NCBI GenBank assembly: GCA_008508345.1
Contig: QNGE01003680.1
Span: forward strand, 1-64,000
Length of the DNA: 64,000 nt
Direction: 5' to 3'
From: Paragonimus westermani
Lineage: Eukaryota > Platyhelminthes > Trematoda > Plagiorchiida > Troglotrematidae
The notes under the pieces are model-generated. The model saw only the letters and a program-made list of their open reading frames with translations. It was not told the origin of the DNA and did no database searches. This document shows, piece by piece, positions 26,401-37,771 of this stretch (positions are counted from its first letter, which is position 1; each line of letters begins with the position of its first letter). A program made the position numbers and the translations under genes.

Positions 26401-29400
26401 CAAAGCAATTAGAAGGCTCTGATTTTATCGAAATGGAATATTTTTAATATAGGCAATCTGTTCAAAAGAATTGCTCATCTCTCTCTTACGTAGTTGAACT
26501 TGACACTAATAGATATGGAGAGCCTTGTTAATTAAATAGAAAACACTCTCAAATGTGTGTTTTGAGACCGCGAGCGAGTCAGGTAATATTAATTTTGAGG
26601 GGAATAACGAAAATGAACGGAAGATTTGTTATACTGCTGCTCCGAGTGCTAGTCGAGTGAAGGTATAGGTGCATAACAGTTTTAGTGCGTTATTTAAGTA
26701 AACATTTTTAGGGAAGGGGGATAAAGGCGTCAATTCTGGCAGAGAATTCTCGTGAACTGAACGTGAAAAAGCTGTTCCTATTTCTAATAGATTAAATATA
26801 TCGGAAAATACCACCTTTAACAGGAAGGTATCTTGGGTTGCAAAATTGTATATGAATAAACAGATTTGGAAGGAGGAGCAGACTAACAGGTGTAAATAAC
26901 TGGTTTTTCAATGGGTTCAGGCGACTTACACTAAACGCTGCCTGGCCCTGAACGTGAGGGTTAAGGTCCGTACTTGTTCATCTTGTAACCTCGGCGACCA
27001 GTTCAAATCTGTAGTGTCAAAGTAGGCTTTAAATCCAAGGCTAAAACCATTCGATACTGTTCTGCAGTGACTATTCAGAGAGCCTGGTTACCATCGAAAT
27101 GTAACTAGTTAGTTGACTAATGCTGCCCTTTATGAGGGCCACCCCCAAACTAGGACCACTGCGACCTTCCTTCTTGATGTGTTGTTAAAGTGGATCGCTG
27201 TAAATTGGAATGCTGCAGTACAGCAGTGTTATATAGAAGAGAACGTGATTTGAAATGAACAACAGAAAATTTATGTCGGTGCTATTCGCCTTGGTTACGT
27301 CAAAGAATGTCTCGCAATTATTCCAACAAAACATCACAACATTCAATTATGTAAGAGATACAGGGGAGTAAAACTGAAATGTCCATGTTTCGCAGTTATT
27401 ACTTGGAATGTCATGAGAAAGGAACGGCATATGGTGGAATAAAAACGGCATAATCCTTACAGGAAGAAGCCACCAAATGAAAAGAATTGTTAGATACTAC
27501 ACGATCTCATAAGAGATCCGGTTCCATTTGACAACGGATTGCAAACTTCTCTGAAAAGCGCTCAGGTCTCAGTGTACGTGCTCTACCTGTTCTAACAAGA
27601 ACTCCACTTACGTCACGTGATAGTGTGATTCGTCTTATAAATTCCCTGCTTCAACGGTCAAACGTCAGAATTACAGATAGACATCACCATCATCAGAAAA
27701 GGTGCAGGTACTCCTTTTTCAATTCATTTCATATGTCTCACATGACCTCTTCATATGTTACTTGTTTGATGAGTTATGTAAGAGGTACTGTCCTGGCATG
27801 TACCAGTTCGTTTATATTTCGACTGTTTTGTTAAATGAGCTGTGTATTATTCTTTCTAACGGTTCAACTCTCGGTATTTACCTTCTAGTGGTGAAGAATT
27901 TCAAGTATCATTTTGAACACTCAGAATTTTTCGAAGCATTTGGCCAGCTTCACTACTGTTCACATAAATGAAATGTACCCATTGCACTTTGAATCTGTTA
28001 AACAAGGAATTTTCATGCTTGCTTCCGATTTAGTAATGTCTGAATACGCATTTTCAACGTTCAGTATGTCTGCGTCTTTTGTACTGGGACGTTTGCGATT
28101 TTTTTCACATCTTAGACGGTAGCTCAAATTGATCCGTGTCAGATGTACTTCTATTCCGCTGTTTCGTTAATATAACTGTAATCCCCTACAGAGATTTTAC
28201 ATACCTTCTTCCTGAAATTAGTCTCGATAGCAGATTAGAAGCGCTTGATGACATCTGGTCAATAAATCTTAACCTCAACCAGAAGTTGTAATGAGGACTT
28301 TTGTCTGATGGTTGAAACTAAACGCATTTTTGAGCTATTCGGTTGTGAACAGATTATGATAAAAAAACTGCAAAAATGTACATTTAAACTATTTTATACT
28401 TATACTCTTTGTTTCCGAGAAAGTCCTCCTACTTACTAACAGGCTTGATCATCATGGTTTTGTAAAGTTCTAAATTAGGGGATAACCCTCCAGTTTAATC
28501 AATCATACATTTCCTATTTAAACTGTCTGATTGAAAGCAGATCATTTATTGTGTTATTACACTCAAGAGTAGTCACTGTCATGTTATAGACGACCTGGGG
28601 GTTTAATTCAATTAAATGTTCCAAGGAAACTTGCTGGAACTTATAACTTTATCACTAAAGGCATCGATATAAGTCACAAACTTGAGAAAAATGCGTCATT
28701 ATTGATTGTGTATTAAATCTCACCAATAAATAATTTTTTTCCTAGTTGTTTGTAAGTCTTCTAACATAAACTACTCCAGACATTCTTTAGAACACTGAAT
28801 TCAAACTGTTTCCCATAAGCTTCGGAAGCCCAATAATCTTACTTCAGTTCTCTTGTATCATCCTCTCATTAATGAGGAATGCAGAACACCGCGATAATGA
28901 ACCGGGAGTTGAACAACTTTCCACGCATAAATGCAAATCCATTGTACTGTTTGTTTATTGGTAGTTTAAGCTGCGAAATTGTAAGACAATCACGCTATTC
29001 TCATCTGTGTAATAGATAACACCACAGTGGGACTGACTGAATGGTATCAGGCTTTAAAAGGTCATCCACAGAAGAATAGTAACCTTTGTTTATTTTCCGT
29101 GCTTCGCCTACAGAGATCGATTCCAAAGTCAAACTTCCTAACACTTGTTCCAATGTATACTTATGGTTTGAATCTATAAATATTCTACAGTTTGCTGCTT
29201 AAAATGTTTTGGACTAACTTCTGTTTTGAGCATGTTATGCAATCTAGTTGATAGCATTTTTCCCTCCTACAATACCTGATGACAGAATTCAATGAAGTTA
29301 TGTCGAATTCATTTGGGTGTCAGCCTAGAGGTGACCCTCTGTCTAAGAATAGCAGACTGAACATCGTATTGATAAGCATTACCGTCCTAATGGCTGATGA

Positions 29401-29857
29401 AGACTAACTGTAGACAGACAAACTGTAGTGACGTCAAAACTAAATGCCTACTTTTCAGAAGCGCATTTTGCTATCAGGAAATGCCAAATTTTCAGATAAG
29501 CCTAATTTATTGAAACAAAAACAGTTCACGAACATCAAAAGTGTCAGAAAAGTCTGGAAATTTTGATCTGTTTTTTGTTGGCATTTTGCAAACCACAAAT
29601 AATGTGCGTTACTATTCAACCACTGTTCGTGGATGACATTACCAAAAACCTGTGAGTAACTAATTGTTTTAGTTGCCCTTGTATCAAACGACATTTCGCG
29701 AGTGTCGCGCCTCAGGCAAGTGTATCTAGTGAGTATAGTTTTGAGTAGTTTCAGCACGGTGGTAGGTAAATGTTTCACAAAATTTCCACTGGCATTAATT
29801 TCGATTTATTTTTGAACCGTTCAGTTTTCATTTGTTTCAACTTCTTGTATTCTCAAG
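23468..29857. other. Long unannotated stretch
   Basis: No gene is assigned. Two weak tRNA-like traces were seen. Near 26950-27005 (plus) GTTAAGGTCCG is followed by CAGTTCAAATCTG. Near 27530-27605 (minus) GAACAGGTAGAGCACGTAC resembles the family A box, with a poor B box downstream. Both are too degenerate to call. Overlapping AT-rich frames at 27625-28122 have no family resemblance. Confidence 0.4.
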
Positions 29858-29932
29858 GAAGTAAACCAGCTTTATGTTGGTTATTTGAAATTTTCTACCA
29901 ACTATTTGAGGTTGACTGCAAGGTTATTTCTG
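29858..29932 (+). CDS. Candidate 75-nt internal exon, product unknown
   Basis: The segment is preceded by a long pyrimidine-rich acceptor (TTTCAACTTCTTGTATTCTCAAG) and followed by a near-consensus donor (TCTG/GTAAGT). It is the best-looking splice pair seen in the window. Two reading frames are open through the 75 nt. One gives a 24-residue stretch including PALCWLFEIFYQLFEVDC that looks protein-like. No family can be named from so short a segment, and no neighbouring exon was identified. A SINE pair begins about 130 bp downstream, consistent with an intronic setting. Confidence 0.3.
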
Positions 29933-30060
29933 GTAAGTGTTATTCACACTTTACATCTTTTGCGCTGGCAGCAAGCAAAAACAACCTAACCGCTAACTGG
30001 CGATGAGTGTTTACCGAAAAAAGACGGAATCCTACGAATAATGTGTTGCGGCAGATTTTT

Positions 30061-30190
30061 TATTTTGGATGAGACCCAACTGTGAAAAGTAAGGGCTCTG
30101 GCTGAATTCGAACCAGCGACAGAAACAGCATGTCTCAACGCGGCAAGCGCTCTACCAGCTGAACCAAGAAGCCACACCAGGAGCTCCAAA
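30061..30190 (-). repeat. tRNA-derived SINE, copy B (minus)
   Basis: This is the best preserved copy of the family. On the minus strand the A box reads TGGTTCAGCTGG (30155-30166) followed by TAGAGCGCTTGCC, and the B box reads GGTTCGAATTC (30104-30114). After it comes AGCCAGAGCCC, then a TTTTCACAGTTGGGTCTCATCC tail. The box spacing is longer than in a true tRNA, and the body does not give a clean cloverleaf. An A/T-rich run at 30057-30067 would be its 3' end. The copy at 30191-30312 is arranged head to head with it. Confidence 0.8.
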
Positions 30191-30312
30191 ACTTCAGATT
30201 CGGACTGTGTTACTCAGTCGTTTCACTGTCTCTTATGGAATCTAGCAGATGTCGCTGGTTCGAATCCAGCCGAAGCTCTGACTTTTCACACTTGGGTCGC
30301 ATCTAAAAAGAT
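30191..30312 (+). repeat. tRNA-derived SINE, copy C (plus)
   Basis: The B box is GGTTCGAATCC at 30257-30267, preceded by GATGTCGCT and followed by AGCCGAAGCTCTGACTTTTCACACTTGGGTCGCATCTAAAAA. The tail matches copy B over nearly 60 bases with few differences. The 5' half (A-box region) is decayed or truncated. Together with copy B it forms an inverted pair whose outer arms could pair. Confidence 0.75.
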
Positions 30313-33276
30313 GGAATGTTTTTGTAGGCTGCTGATGAGTACTAGCGGATTTTGTTTGTTATACGTCGAACATCAATCGAGAACGATTGTAACATTTGGT
30401 TGCCGTAAACTATGAGGTCAGCTCAGTTTAGAAAAGATTTTTTACACAGCAAGTTTGCTCTCGTCAGAGCTTCCTGATAGTGGATATCAATGCCGTTGGT
30501 GAAAGTCAAATTCCCTTAACGGAAATCGGAGTTATCAGATCAGGTTCTGTGCTTTCGTTGGATACGATCCAATTGGCTGAGTGCTGTTCCGAGGGAATAT
30601 GGTTAAGCGCACACATGTGATCCTTTAATCCTGATCAGTGTAAATTCAGTGGTATAGTGGTCGACACGATCGCCTCACAAAAGCGATGTCAGGATTCAAC
30701 TCTTGTCCATGGGAAAGGAATACGCTGATGATGAGCTCCAATGTGAACAACTTCCAAGTCTTTTATTCTAAGTGGACCTATTGAAGAATTCAATGGGAAT
30801 TGAAGATATACAGTCAAATATGAGTGGTTTCCGACGTATATCTTGAAGAATGTTGCTCCCAAACGAATGCTCTGAGTGGGTTGGCAATATTGCGATTATG
30901 AATGTTTTGTTTGCGTTTCTCAATAATCAGATTTCTTCTGAATCAATCTTTCAGAGGTGACATATCATAACTTTTTTAAGTTGAAAAGTACACTCTCCTG
31001 ATACGTACCCAGCCTGTGATTAGGTTTCTGCTACTGGTATCAAAAAACCCGTTCGTGTCTGTCTTTATGACTGTCACTACCCGCATTCTCTATATGCTTG
31101 TGTTTCACATTCGCAGCTGAGCCAAACAAACGATATGTTGTCGTCTTTGGTTGCATGCATTTTTTAGTCACTGGATTACTCGATTGAGCGAACACACGGT
31201 GCTTTCAACAGAGCGAATTAAATAACTGAAAGCTAGCCTCATCCGTTTCAGTGCTACGGTTTGAAGTTGCACCGCATCCTGTACATTTTCGAATAACACA
31301 TATGAACCCAAACCGAAATGTTCTGTTGTCTTGTTAAATTATTTAGTGATAATCCGTATCTTTTTCCCAAGTAACTTGGTGTAATCGCGCGCACGTTTGG
31401 TGCTCAGGTTTGGTGTGGACAGATCACAAAATTAAACCGATTTGAACAAAAACTGTGAACGTCTTATGTAATTCACTCAGCACAAAAATATAGACGGCCG
31501 AGAGCAAAGCCGCCAAGAAAAGTTCTCTGAATAGTGAGCTAACTAAAGACCTGTAGACTTAAAGTTGCTGGTTGGTCAAGGAAAAACTGTCACAGTCTTT
31601 CTTCCAGATGCACTCTTGTAACGAAAACAGGCAGGAAAGAACAAAACCGTTCAGTAATATTCATCCTTGGCCAGTGGATTGCAAGACAAGTTTTACACTT
31701 CAGGGAGGACTTACATGAAATGTCCACAGCTTGCTGCTTCTCTAAAATATATTAAAAATTCCCAAAGCAACCTTGAAATATCCACACACGTACAACACGT
31801 TGGAGGGTTTGCACGACAAATCCCTTTTATAGTTGTTTTAAACAAAACGATGCAAAAATTATATCGTGTTTCACTTAAACCCTAGAGTGATAATTCACAG
31901 GTTAAAAATGGGAGAGGCTGACTAGCGCGAAGGGTGGTATGTGACTAATGCTGAGCGCTGGTGGGACATCAGAATACTGACTGTCCGTGTAGGCCCCAGA
32001 AGAAGTTATTTTTAATATATCAGGAAGCTTGTGCGTCCAATCACTGGCGCCTCAGCAAACTGAAAAATGTTTATTCGGTTGACCCGAATAAACGAAAAGA
32101 TTACATCATATATTCTGACTATATATCATGTTCAGATAGTACGCATTGTTATGGGCAGATCAGGCGTAAGCTGTAAACGTGTCTAAAGAAGACCATAGTT
32201 TTTACTCTGTATTCAGACTGGTTCTACAGTACTATATATTGTTGACAACACAATTGTGAGATGCCTCTTGGTCGCCGCTACCTCAAAAATGGAGATCAAA
32301 GTGATTACTTTTTGCGGTAATATTGACATCCAAGTTTTAGTCAAAGTAAGATAAGTATCTGTTGGCTCAGCATGTATTTGCTTATTACTGACAGTATTTT
32401 GTCATCAATGCACGAGCAGAATGCTTTGTAAATAAGCATTACTGCGTTCAACAATGCACCATGGTGGTGCACAATCCAGACAGCCGTCATTCTCTTGTTC
32501 TGCAATTCCCGAGCCTTAAACACAACAGTTTTCGCCTACTCAGGTTGCCTGAAACCCGTAAGTTTGGAGGTTCATCTGTGAATTAAATTTTCATCGTCTG
32601 TATGTAGTTGCACATTTTTGGGTTGTCACACTGCACCAAATACTGTTCTGGATGATATTTTAGAAATATATCTATGGACTTTTTTATGGCGTGGGAGATC
32701 TAATCACTTTATAACCCTTCACTAATTGCCGCAAAAAATACTTGATGGGAAATAAGACGTCCGATAAAAAGTAGCAATTTCTTGACTCTGTCGAAAACAA
32801 TTGCAATGTTTCATGTTTATAGGTTCAGAGTTACGGAACCTCACAGATTTTGTGAATAATTCGAACATAATTTAAAAACTTCCGAAGAGCTACCTATACC
32901 AATTCGGTACTTTTTGATGGATTAAAGAGTATCTCGCATTGTTCACCAAGATTGTTTCATAACTAAGTTGCGTTTAATTTTATCTTTCAGATGCATATTT
33001 CCCAATTGACTTCAATTCGATCACACACCAGGTTTTTAGTTATAGCCACTGTTTACCTCTGACAACATTGTTGCTGGTCGTTCATTTTTAACTTCTGAGC
33101 AACAGTTCACTACATTCTTTGGGCATACTCTCCCTTACTCATGAAGATCTCCGTGTGAATTGTACATGACTACTTAAACGGACGCTTTAATGTAATGTTG
33201 TTACTCACTTGTGAGATATCCGCACCGAATTTAGTACGAATGAAGTCAGACAGTTTGGGCGTCGTGTTTAGCATGT
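30313..33276. other. Mostly unannotated stretch with one tRNA-like trace
   Basis: At 30648-30712 (plus) a tRNA-like sequence reads TTCAGTGGTATAGTGGTCGACACGA, then an anticodon-arm-like ATCGC...GCGAT stem, then GGATTCAACTC as a possible B box. The anticodon loop is two bases too long and no acceptor stem pairs, so it is a tRNA pseudogene or another SINE type rather than a gene. Nothing else is recognisable in the stretch. Confidence 0.4.
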
Positions 33277-33459
33277 CATTGATAAACAGATTGATAATAA
33301 TACAACGTCATGAGCAAGTTGTAATACTCTGTTTCAACCACCTCGGGTGGCTTTCCTCAGGAGTGTTGTGCTGAGGAAAGCCACCCGCATTGGTTGAAAC
33401 GTAGAGTGTTACAACTTGCTCGCAACGTTGTGTTATTCTCAATCTGTTTATCAGTAATG
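33277..33459. repeat. Large imperfect inverted repeat (84/89-bp arms, 10-bp loop)
   Basis: The left arm (33277-33360) and right arm (33371-33459) are reverse complements along their whole length. By eye there are about nine substitutions and two short indels. The loop is GAGTGTTGTG. The arms contain GGTGGCTTTCCTCAG and AAACAGATTGA on the left and their complements on the right. The structure could form a long cruciform or RNA hairpin. It looks like two oppositely oriented copies of one repeat unit joined at their ends, and could be a fold-back element or a terminal piece of a retroelement. Confidence 0.9.
33365..33415 (+). ncRNA. Hammerhead-ribozyme-like motif, probably decayed
   Basis: Inside the right arm the plus strand reads GTTGTG (33365-33370), CTGAGGA (33371-33377, fits the hammerhead core CUGANGA), a helix-II candidate AAGCCACCCGCATTGGTT, GAAAC (33396-33400), a five-base loop, GTG, and TTACAAC (33409-33415). 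TACAAC can pair with GTTGTG as helix I if one base bulges, and AC/GT could close a short helix III. The cleavage triplet is GUG, which is not a permitted NUH. The left arm on the minus strand has CTGAGGA, a stronger CCACC/GGTGG helix II, GAAAC and a GUA triplet, but no adjacent helix-I partner. Penelope-like elements are known to carry minimal hammerheads. The fold was judged by eye. Confidence 0.35.
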
Positions 33460-33586
33460 TTGTTACTGTTGCCGTAACTAGTGTACGGAGCTCCCAGTCA
33501 TAACAACTCGTTCATCGATCGATTGCACTGGCCCGCCGATGGACGATAAAGTGGTGGTGGGGCTGCTGTGCGCGCACTAGGTACTT

Positions 33587-33620
33587 GCGTGCACGTATGT
33601 GTGTGTGTGCACGTGTGTAC
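33587..33620. repeat. 34-bp alternating purine-pyrimidine tract (Z-DNA-like)
   Basis: Every base alternates purine and pyrimidine from GCGTGCACGTATGTGT through GTGCACGTGTGTAC. The tract lies in a locally GC-richer patch (about 33500-33700) that is unusual for the window, roughly 130 bp from the inverted repeat. It is a candidate Z-DNA or regulatory region, but I see no TATA box, initiator or following coding start. Confidence 0.7.
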
Positions 33621-36600
33621 GGCCAGCCGCTCACGCTAAAAATAGCTCAGCCGTTACACAGTTCTGCTTCGTGAAACTGTTCAAAACGAAAACATCAGCC
33701 GCGACACTAGCAACAACGTTAACACAAGGTAGGGCGACGGGGGATCAATGAGATGCGTAAAAAATACTTGTCCATCTGATAATATAAACTTGAACTTTTA
33801 GTGAACGTGAACGAGAAATCCAGCGACAACAATCGTGAATGCACACACACCCACGTACTTTTATCGTACTGCTTCTGTTGCTGAGATTCTCGGGGTATTT
33901 TTCCGCACGAAGCTTCACTAACTGTCACTTCCAGGGGATTTGTAGGTTCCATCAACAGATGTGCGACTAAACATGGTTGCACGCGACGCCTATGACTTAA
34001 TGATTACAGTCTCGTTTCACCTGTAATGTTGTTCCACGCTGTCACGTAACAAGTGAACCACACTGAAATAGACGTTTAAAGTGCGGTATATAAAAATATC
34101 CGATATACTGGGCTGTTGATTAATTTCAAAGCGATGGACACAGTTCAGTCTGACTGCTACATTACTTCGACGAAATCCAGTAGGGTGACAAATCCGCACA
34201 TCGATAATCAACTCACTTCCTTAGCATAACGGTGTACTGTCAGCGATCTGCCCCTAACGCTGTTTTCAAATGCAACTGATACAACTGATCACCTGGTACG
34301 TATTCTGGTTTATTTAAGGGGCAACACCTGTTCTGTTGTCTGAAGCTAACCGTCGCATGCAGTGAAGTTGAACTTTGTACCAGCTGAAGAACGGAAGTCA
34401 GTGGTGTGACGATCCAGCTGTGTGAAAGAGAACCTCATCATGAATGTTTCTGATTAGTATTGTAAAAAAAAAACAAGGTACGACCAAACCTAATTGTCTG
34501 AATTTGCCTATCCATATTGGTAATGACGAGTTACATCGTAAATACTCAGCATAAGTAAAATGTTCATATAATATATAAGTGGACACTCGACAGGAGCACA
34601 GTTGTAAGAAAGAATTCCTTGTCTGTCAGACGAACAGTGTAATAAAATTTCCACATCTTGATTCTAACAGAACATTAGTTACAAGTACAGTCTTTTAACA
34701 CCGACAAGAGATGACCGTATTGAGTAAATGGTGGTGAGAGAGAGAGAGCATTTCTTTGATTCGCTACAGGTATAACAGGGCTTAGCTCTATTGCCACCTT
34801 AACCCAGAGGTAAATGGTTCAAGTCGTCTGGTTAGAAAATAAGCATAATACCGGTAGATAGCTTGCATAACTGTGCCTTTAAATCTCATATTTGATATTC
34901 ACGGACAGGTGTTACCGGTTCTATGATTCCGGTTCTGTGATTCCGAGAACAGAGTTCAGGTGTTCACATTGTTCACTGTGCATCTGTGGAGCTGCCTATG
35001 AACTGAACCTTCTTTACAAAGTGTTCCTCAATTGTCTGTGAGCCAAACTGAAATCCAGTTGGTTTAAACACGAAACGAGCGAGGAAAGTGCCACTCAGAC
35101 AAATTAAAACAAACCGCAATAAAGTTCGCAGGAGTAGAGAAGAATAATTTGCCAAAGTAGCTATTTCATTTGCTCGAACAAACTAGAAAATCGGGCAAAT
35201 ATCTTTCTCATGTCTAACATTTTTGTCTGACTTAAACATCACCACATGCATGGTTAATATCAAAAGTTCTGTAAGAGGTAATTATTGTTCTACTGTGAAA
35301 TAAATAAGCGGAACTAAATTTCGCATCATTCATTAATTTTTCCGAATTATCACATCGAATAATTTGTCTACTCACAAACATCTGTCAGTCAATCACTCGC
35401 GGTAATAACTAAAGTCACATGACCCAGTGTTTTTTGTTCCTTGTGAGATCGTTTTACAAACGTCCTCTTTATCCGTCTCCGCTGTTTGATATGAGTATCG
35501 AGCTTGTGTAGTTTACTGTCATCAAGCTAACATTCCTGCAGATGAACATAGCTTTTCTGATGGTTATTCTGAACATTGGTTGCAGTTGACTGCATCCCAG
35601 TTTTTGCCCGGTGTGGTCACCGATGCTGTGTTATATCAAACCGAAAATAGAAAGGTGACGTATGAGACATGGATGAGTTCAACTGTGCACAAAAGCTGGC
35701 AACTTGCTCATTGCTATAACGAGCACAGAAGCCCATCTAAATAATGAGGCGATATTTCTCAGCCACACGTGCTCTTTGTTACAGAAACTTCGTCGTTATA
35801 AAGATGATCTACCATACTGTTTTGATTCTGCATAGAACCGAAATCCTGCGACTGATCAATATATAGACAAGTTAGTTTAGGTTGAACATCGATCGAAATG
35901 GATTTGCGTTCCCGTAGACGTTTCAGCTATGTCCTATCAAAAAAGGACTAGACTTGAGTTTCGTTCTCGTCAGAGTTCGTCATTACTGCATCTCCTTGCC
36001 GCCGCCATGGTGTGGACTGCGGTGATGCTATTATGGAACAACCGTTTTGGTCACTGCACAATCGACTTCTCATAGAGCAGGACTGGGCTGTCATTTGCAA
36101 ACTTCCGGCTACACTTGTTTGTAAATAATGCTGAGCTTACCGGATCACCTAGAGATGAGACAGTAACTATCCTGTTAACTTCAATCAATAACAATAAGAC
36201 TCAGGCCACAGTCGTCTATAGTGTGAGGAGGACGGCGCAGTTATCAAGATTGTTTTCCAAGTAAATCGCCACAGGAATTCTAATCCCAGGTGTGGCAAGA
36301 ATACACATTTCAGACGGGTTCCAACAGAGTGGGAATAAGCTGACCTGAAGAAAGTGAGGATGCGACAGCTGTCATCAATTGTATGGCGTTCAGTTTATAT
36401 TAATCATAATTCTCTACCACTCAACAACTACCCAAGACAACTTGCGAATAAAACTCTCAGGTTGATCAGCCCCACAGATGGACGGCACAATACGAACTTG
36501 TACTGCAGTTCGCTGGCTAATATCTACGGTCCGGAAATATCTTCGATATGCGTATCTGTTTTTCCATAGTTAACTGGTTATAGCTGAACTGAATGCATAT

Positions 36601-37657
36601 TCACTAGAGAACGAAAATGGGATGTGGATATACCATGTTTAAATTCAGCGAGTTGTGGGTATAAATTTCTGAATACCTTATTTTCGTTCTTGTTAATAAT
36701 TATCACTTGTGTATACCCAGATTATGACAAGCATTTTCACGTTGAACAACCTGAGCGTTGTTCACAGTTAAGCCTGTCTCAGTGTTCAACTTTAGTAACT
36801 CAGTTAGGTTTAAGAGGAAGCTGAGAGCAAAATAGTCATCAAGGTCGCCTCGTAGGATAGTGACATGAGTTCAAATATTTGCGGGATGTATAAGATTTCT
36901 ATCAGGACTGAACCCTTGGTCTAACACTATTTCCAAAATGGGTTGACTGGAAAGCTTATCGGTGAACGAAAGACGTGATGATTTGTGCGTCGCGTTCATT
37001 GTGCACCAATCAAAATCAGCGGCCGCTCAGAATTACTTTCGGACTCTGCGGTTTCGGCTGTTTTCCCACGTGACTGTACCAAACTTACATATGTTACGGA
37101 TTCCACCTTAGCACACCGCAAACCGACTTTGAGTTGACTTGGATAGGCAGAGTAAATTTAGGACCCATACAATTTTCTCTTTCCTTCACCAAAATTAGTG
37201 GCCACATGGTGCATTCACCCGCATTGCTGTATGTAAGTGTTGCGCGAAATTAACAATTGGCTGAAAATGAACGAGTTTGCTTAATGAGCCTTGAACAGGC
37301 AGACCGCAACTTATGTGTGTGCGCGCAGAAGAGAAGACACAGTCTCAGTTCTCAATTAACACATTTTTCACCAGATATTTTTGAGAGTGAATAGCATTAC
37401 AGGTGGGTATGTACGAAGGATTCGGTCTAAATAATGACCTCGGTTATTTTTAGTTAGTACACATAGTTAGTAACTAGATGTCCATCCGTGATGCTTCAAC
37501 AGTCTAGAGGTTTCTGCTGTACCGAGTTTGAGGCGACTGACTGCTTCGAATAGGACGAACAAACAATAATGTGATCAACAAATACATGTTGATGTACATA
37601 GCTGTAAAATCCTGCATCAATTTTAACTTACCCAGATTAACGAAGTTATTTCAATAG
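33621..37657. other. Unannotated stretch
   Basis: No recognisable gene or element. Contains a short (GA)n run at 34736-34748 and an A10 run near 34465. Open frames are short and overlap on both strands. Confidence 0.5.
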
Positions 37658-37771
37658 AGTTTGAGAGATTCCAAAATTGTGGTGCTGCATTCAGACCGTC
37701 TGATTACAGAGTGGTGGGCAAACACAACAGACTGGCGTGATCAGTTTTTTGAGGCACCAGAATCGGCTCAG
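37658..37771 (+). CDS. Candidate 114-nt internal exon, product unknown
   Basis: An acceptor-like TTATTTCAATAG precedes position 37658, and a consensus donor CAG/GTAAAG follows 37771. The segment is exactly 38 codons, open in frame from 37658, phase 0 at both ends. The translation includes DRLITEWWANTTDWRDQFF, with a balanced, protein-like composition and one possible N-glycosylation site (NTT). I do not recognise the family and no partner exons were found, so it may be an orphan exon of a gene with large introns, or chance. Confidence 0.3.

Noticed and set aside
29986..30189. 67-codon minus-strand frame
   Set aside because: It is a translation of SINE copy B, not a gene.
30648..30712. Possible tRNA gene
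   Set aside because: The A- and B-box-like sequences are present, but the anticodon loop is too long and no acceptor stem pairs.
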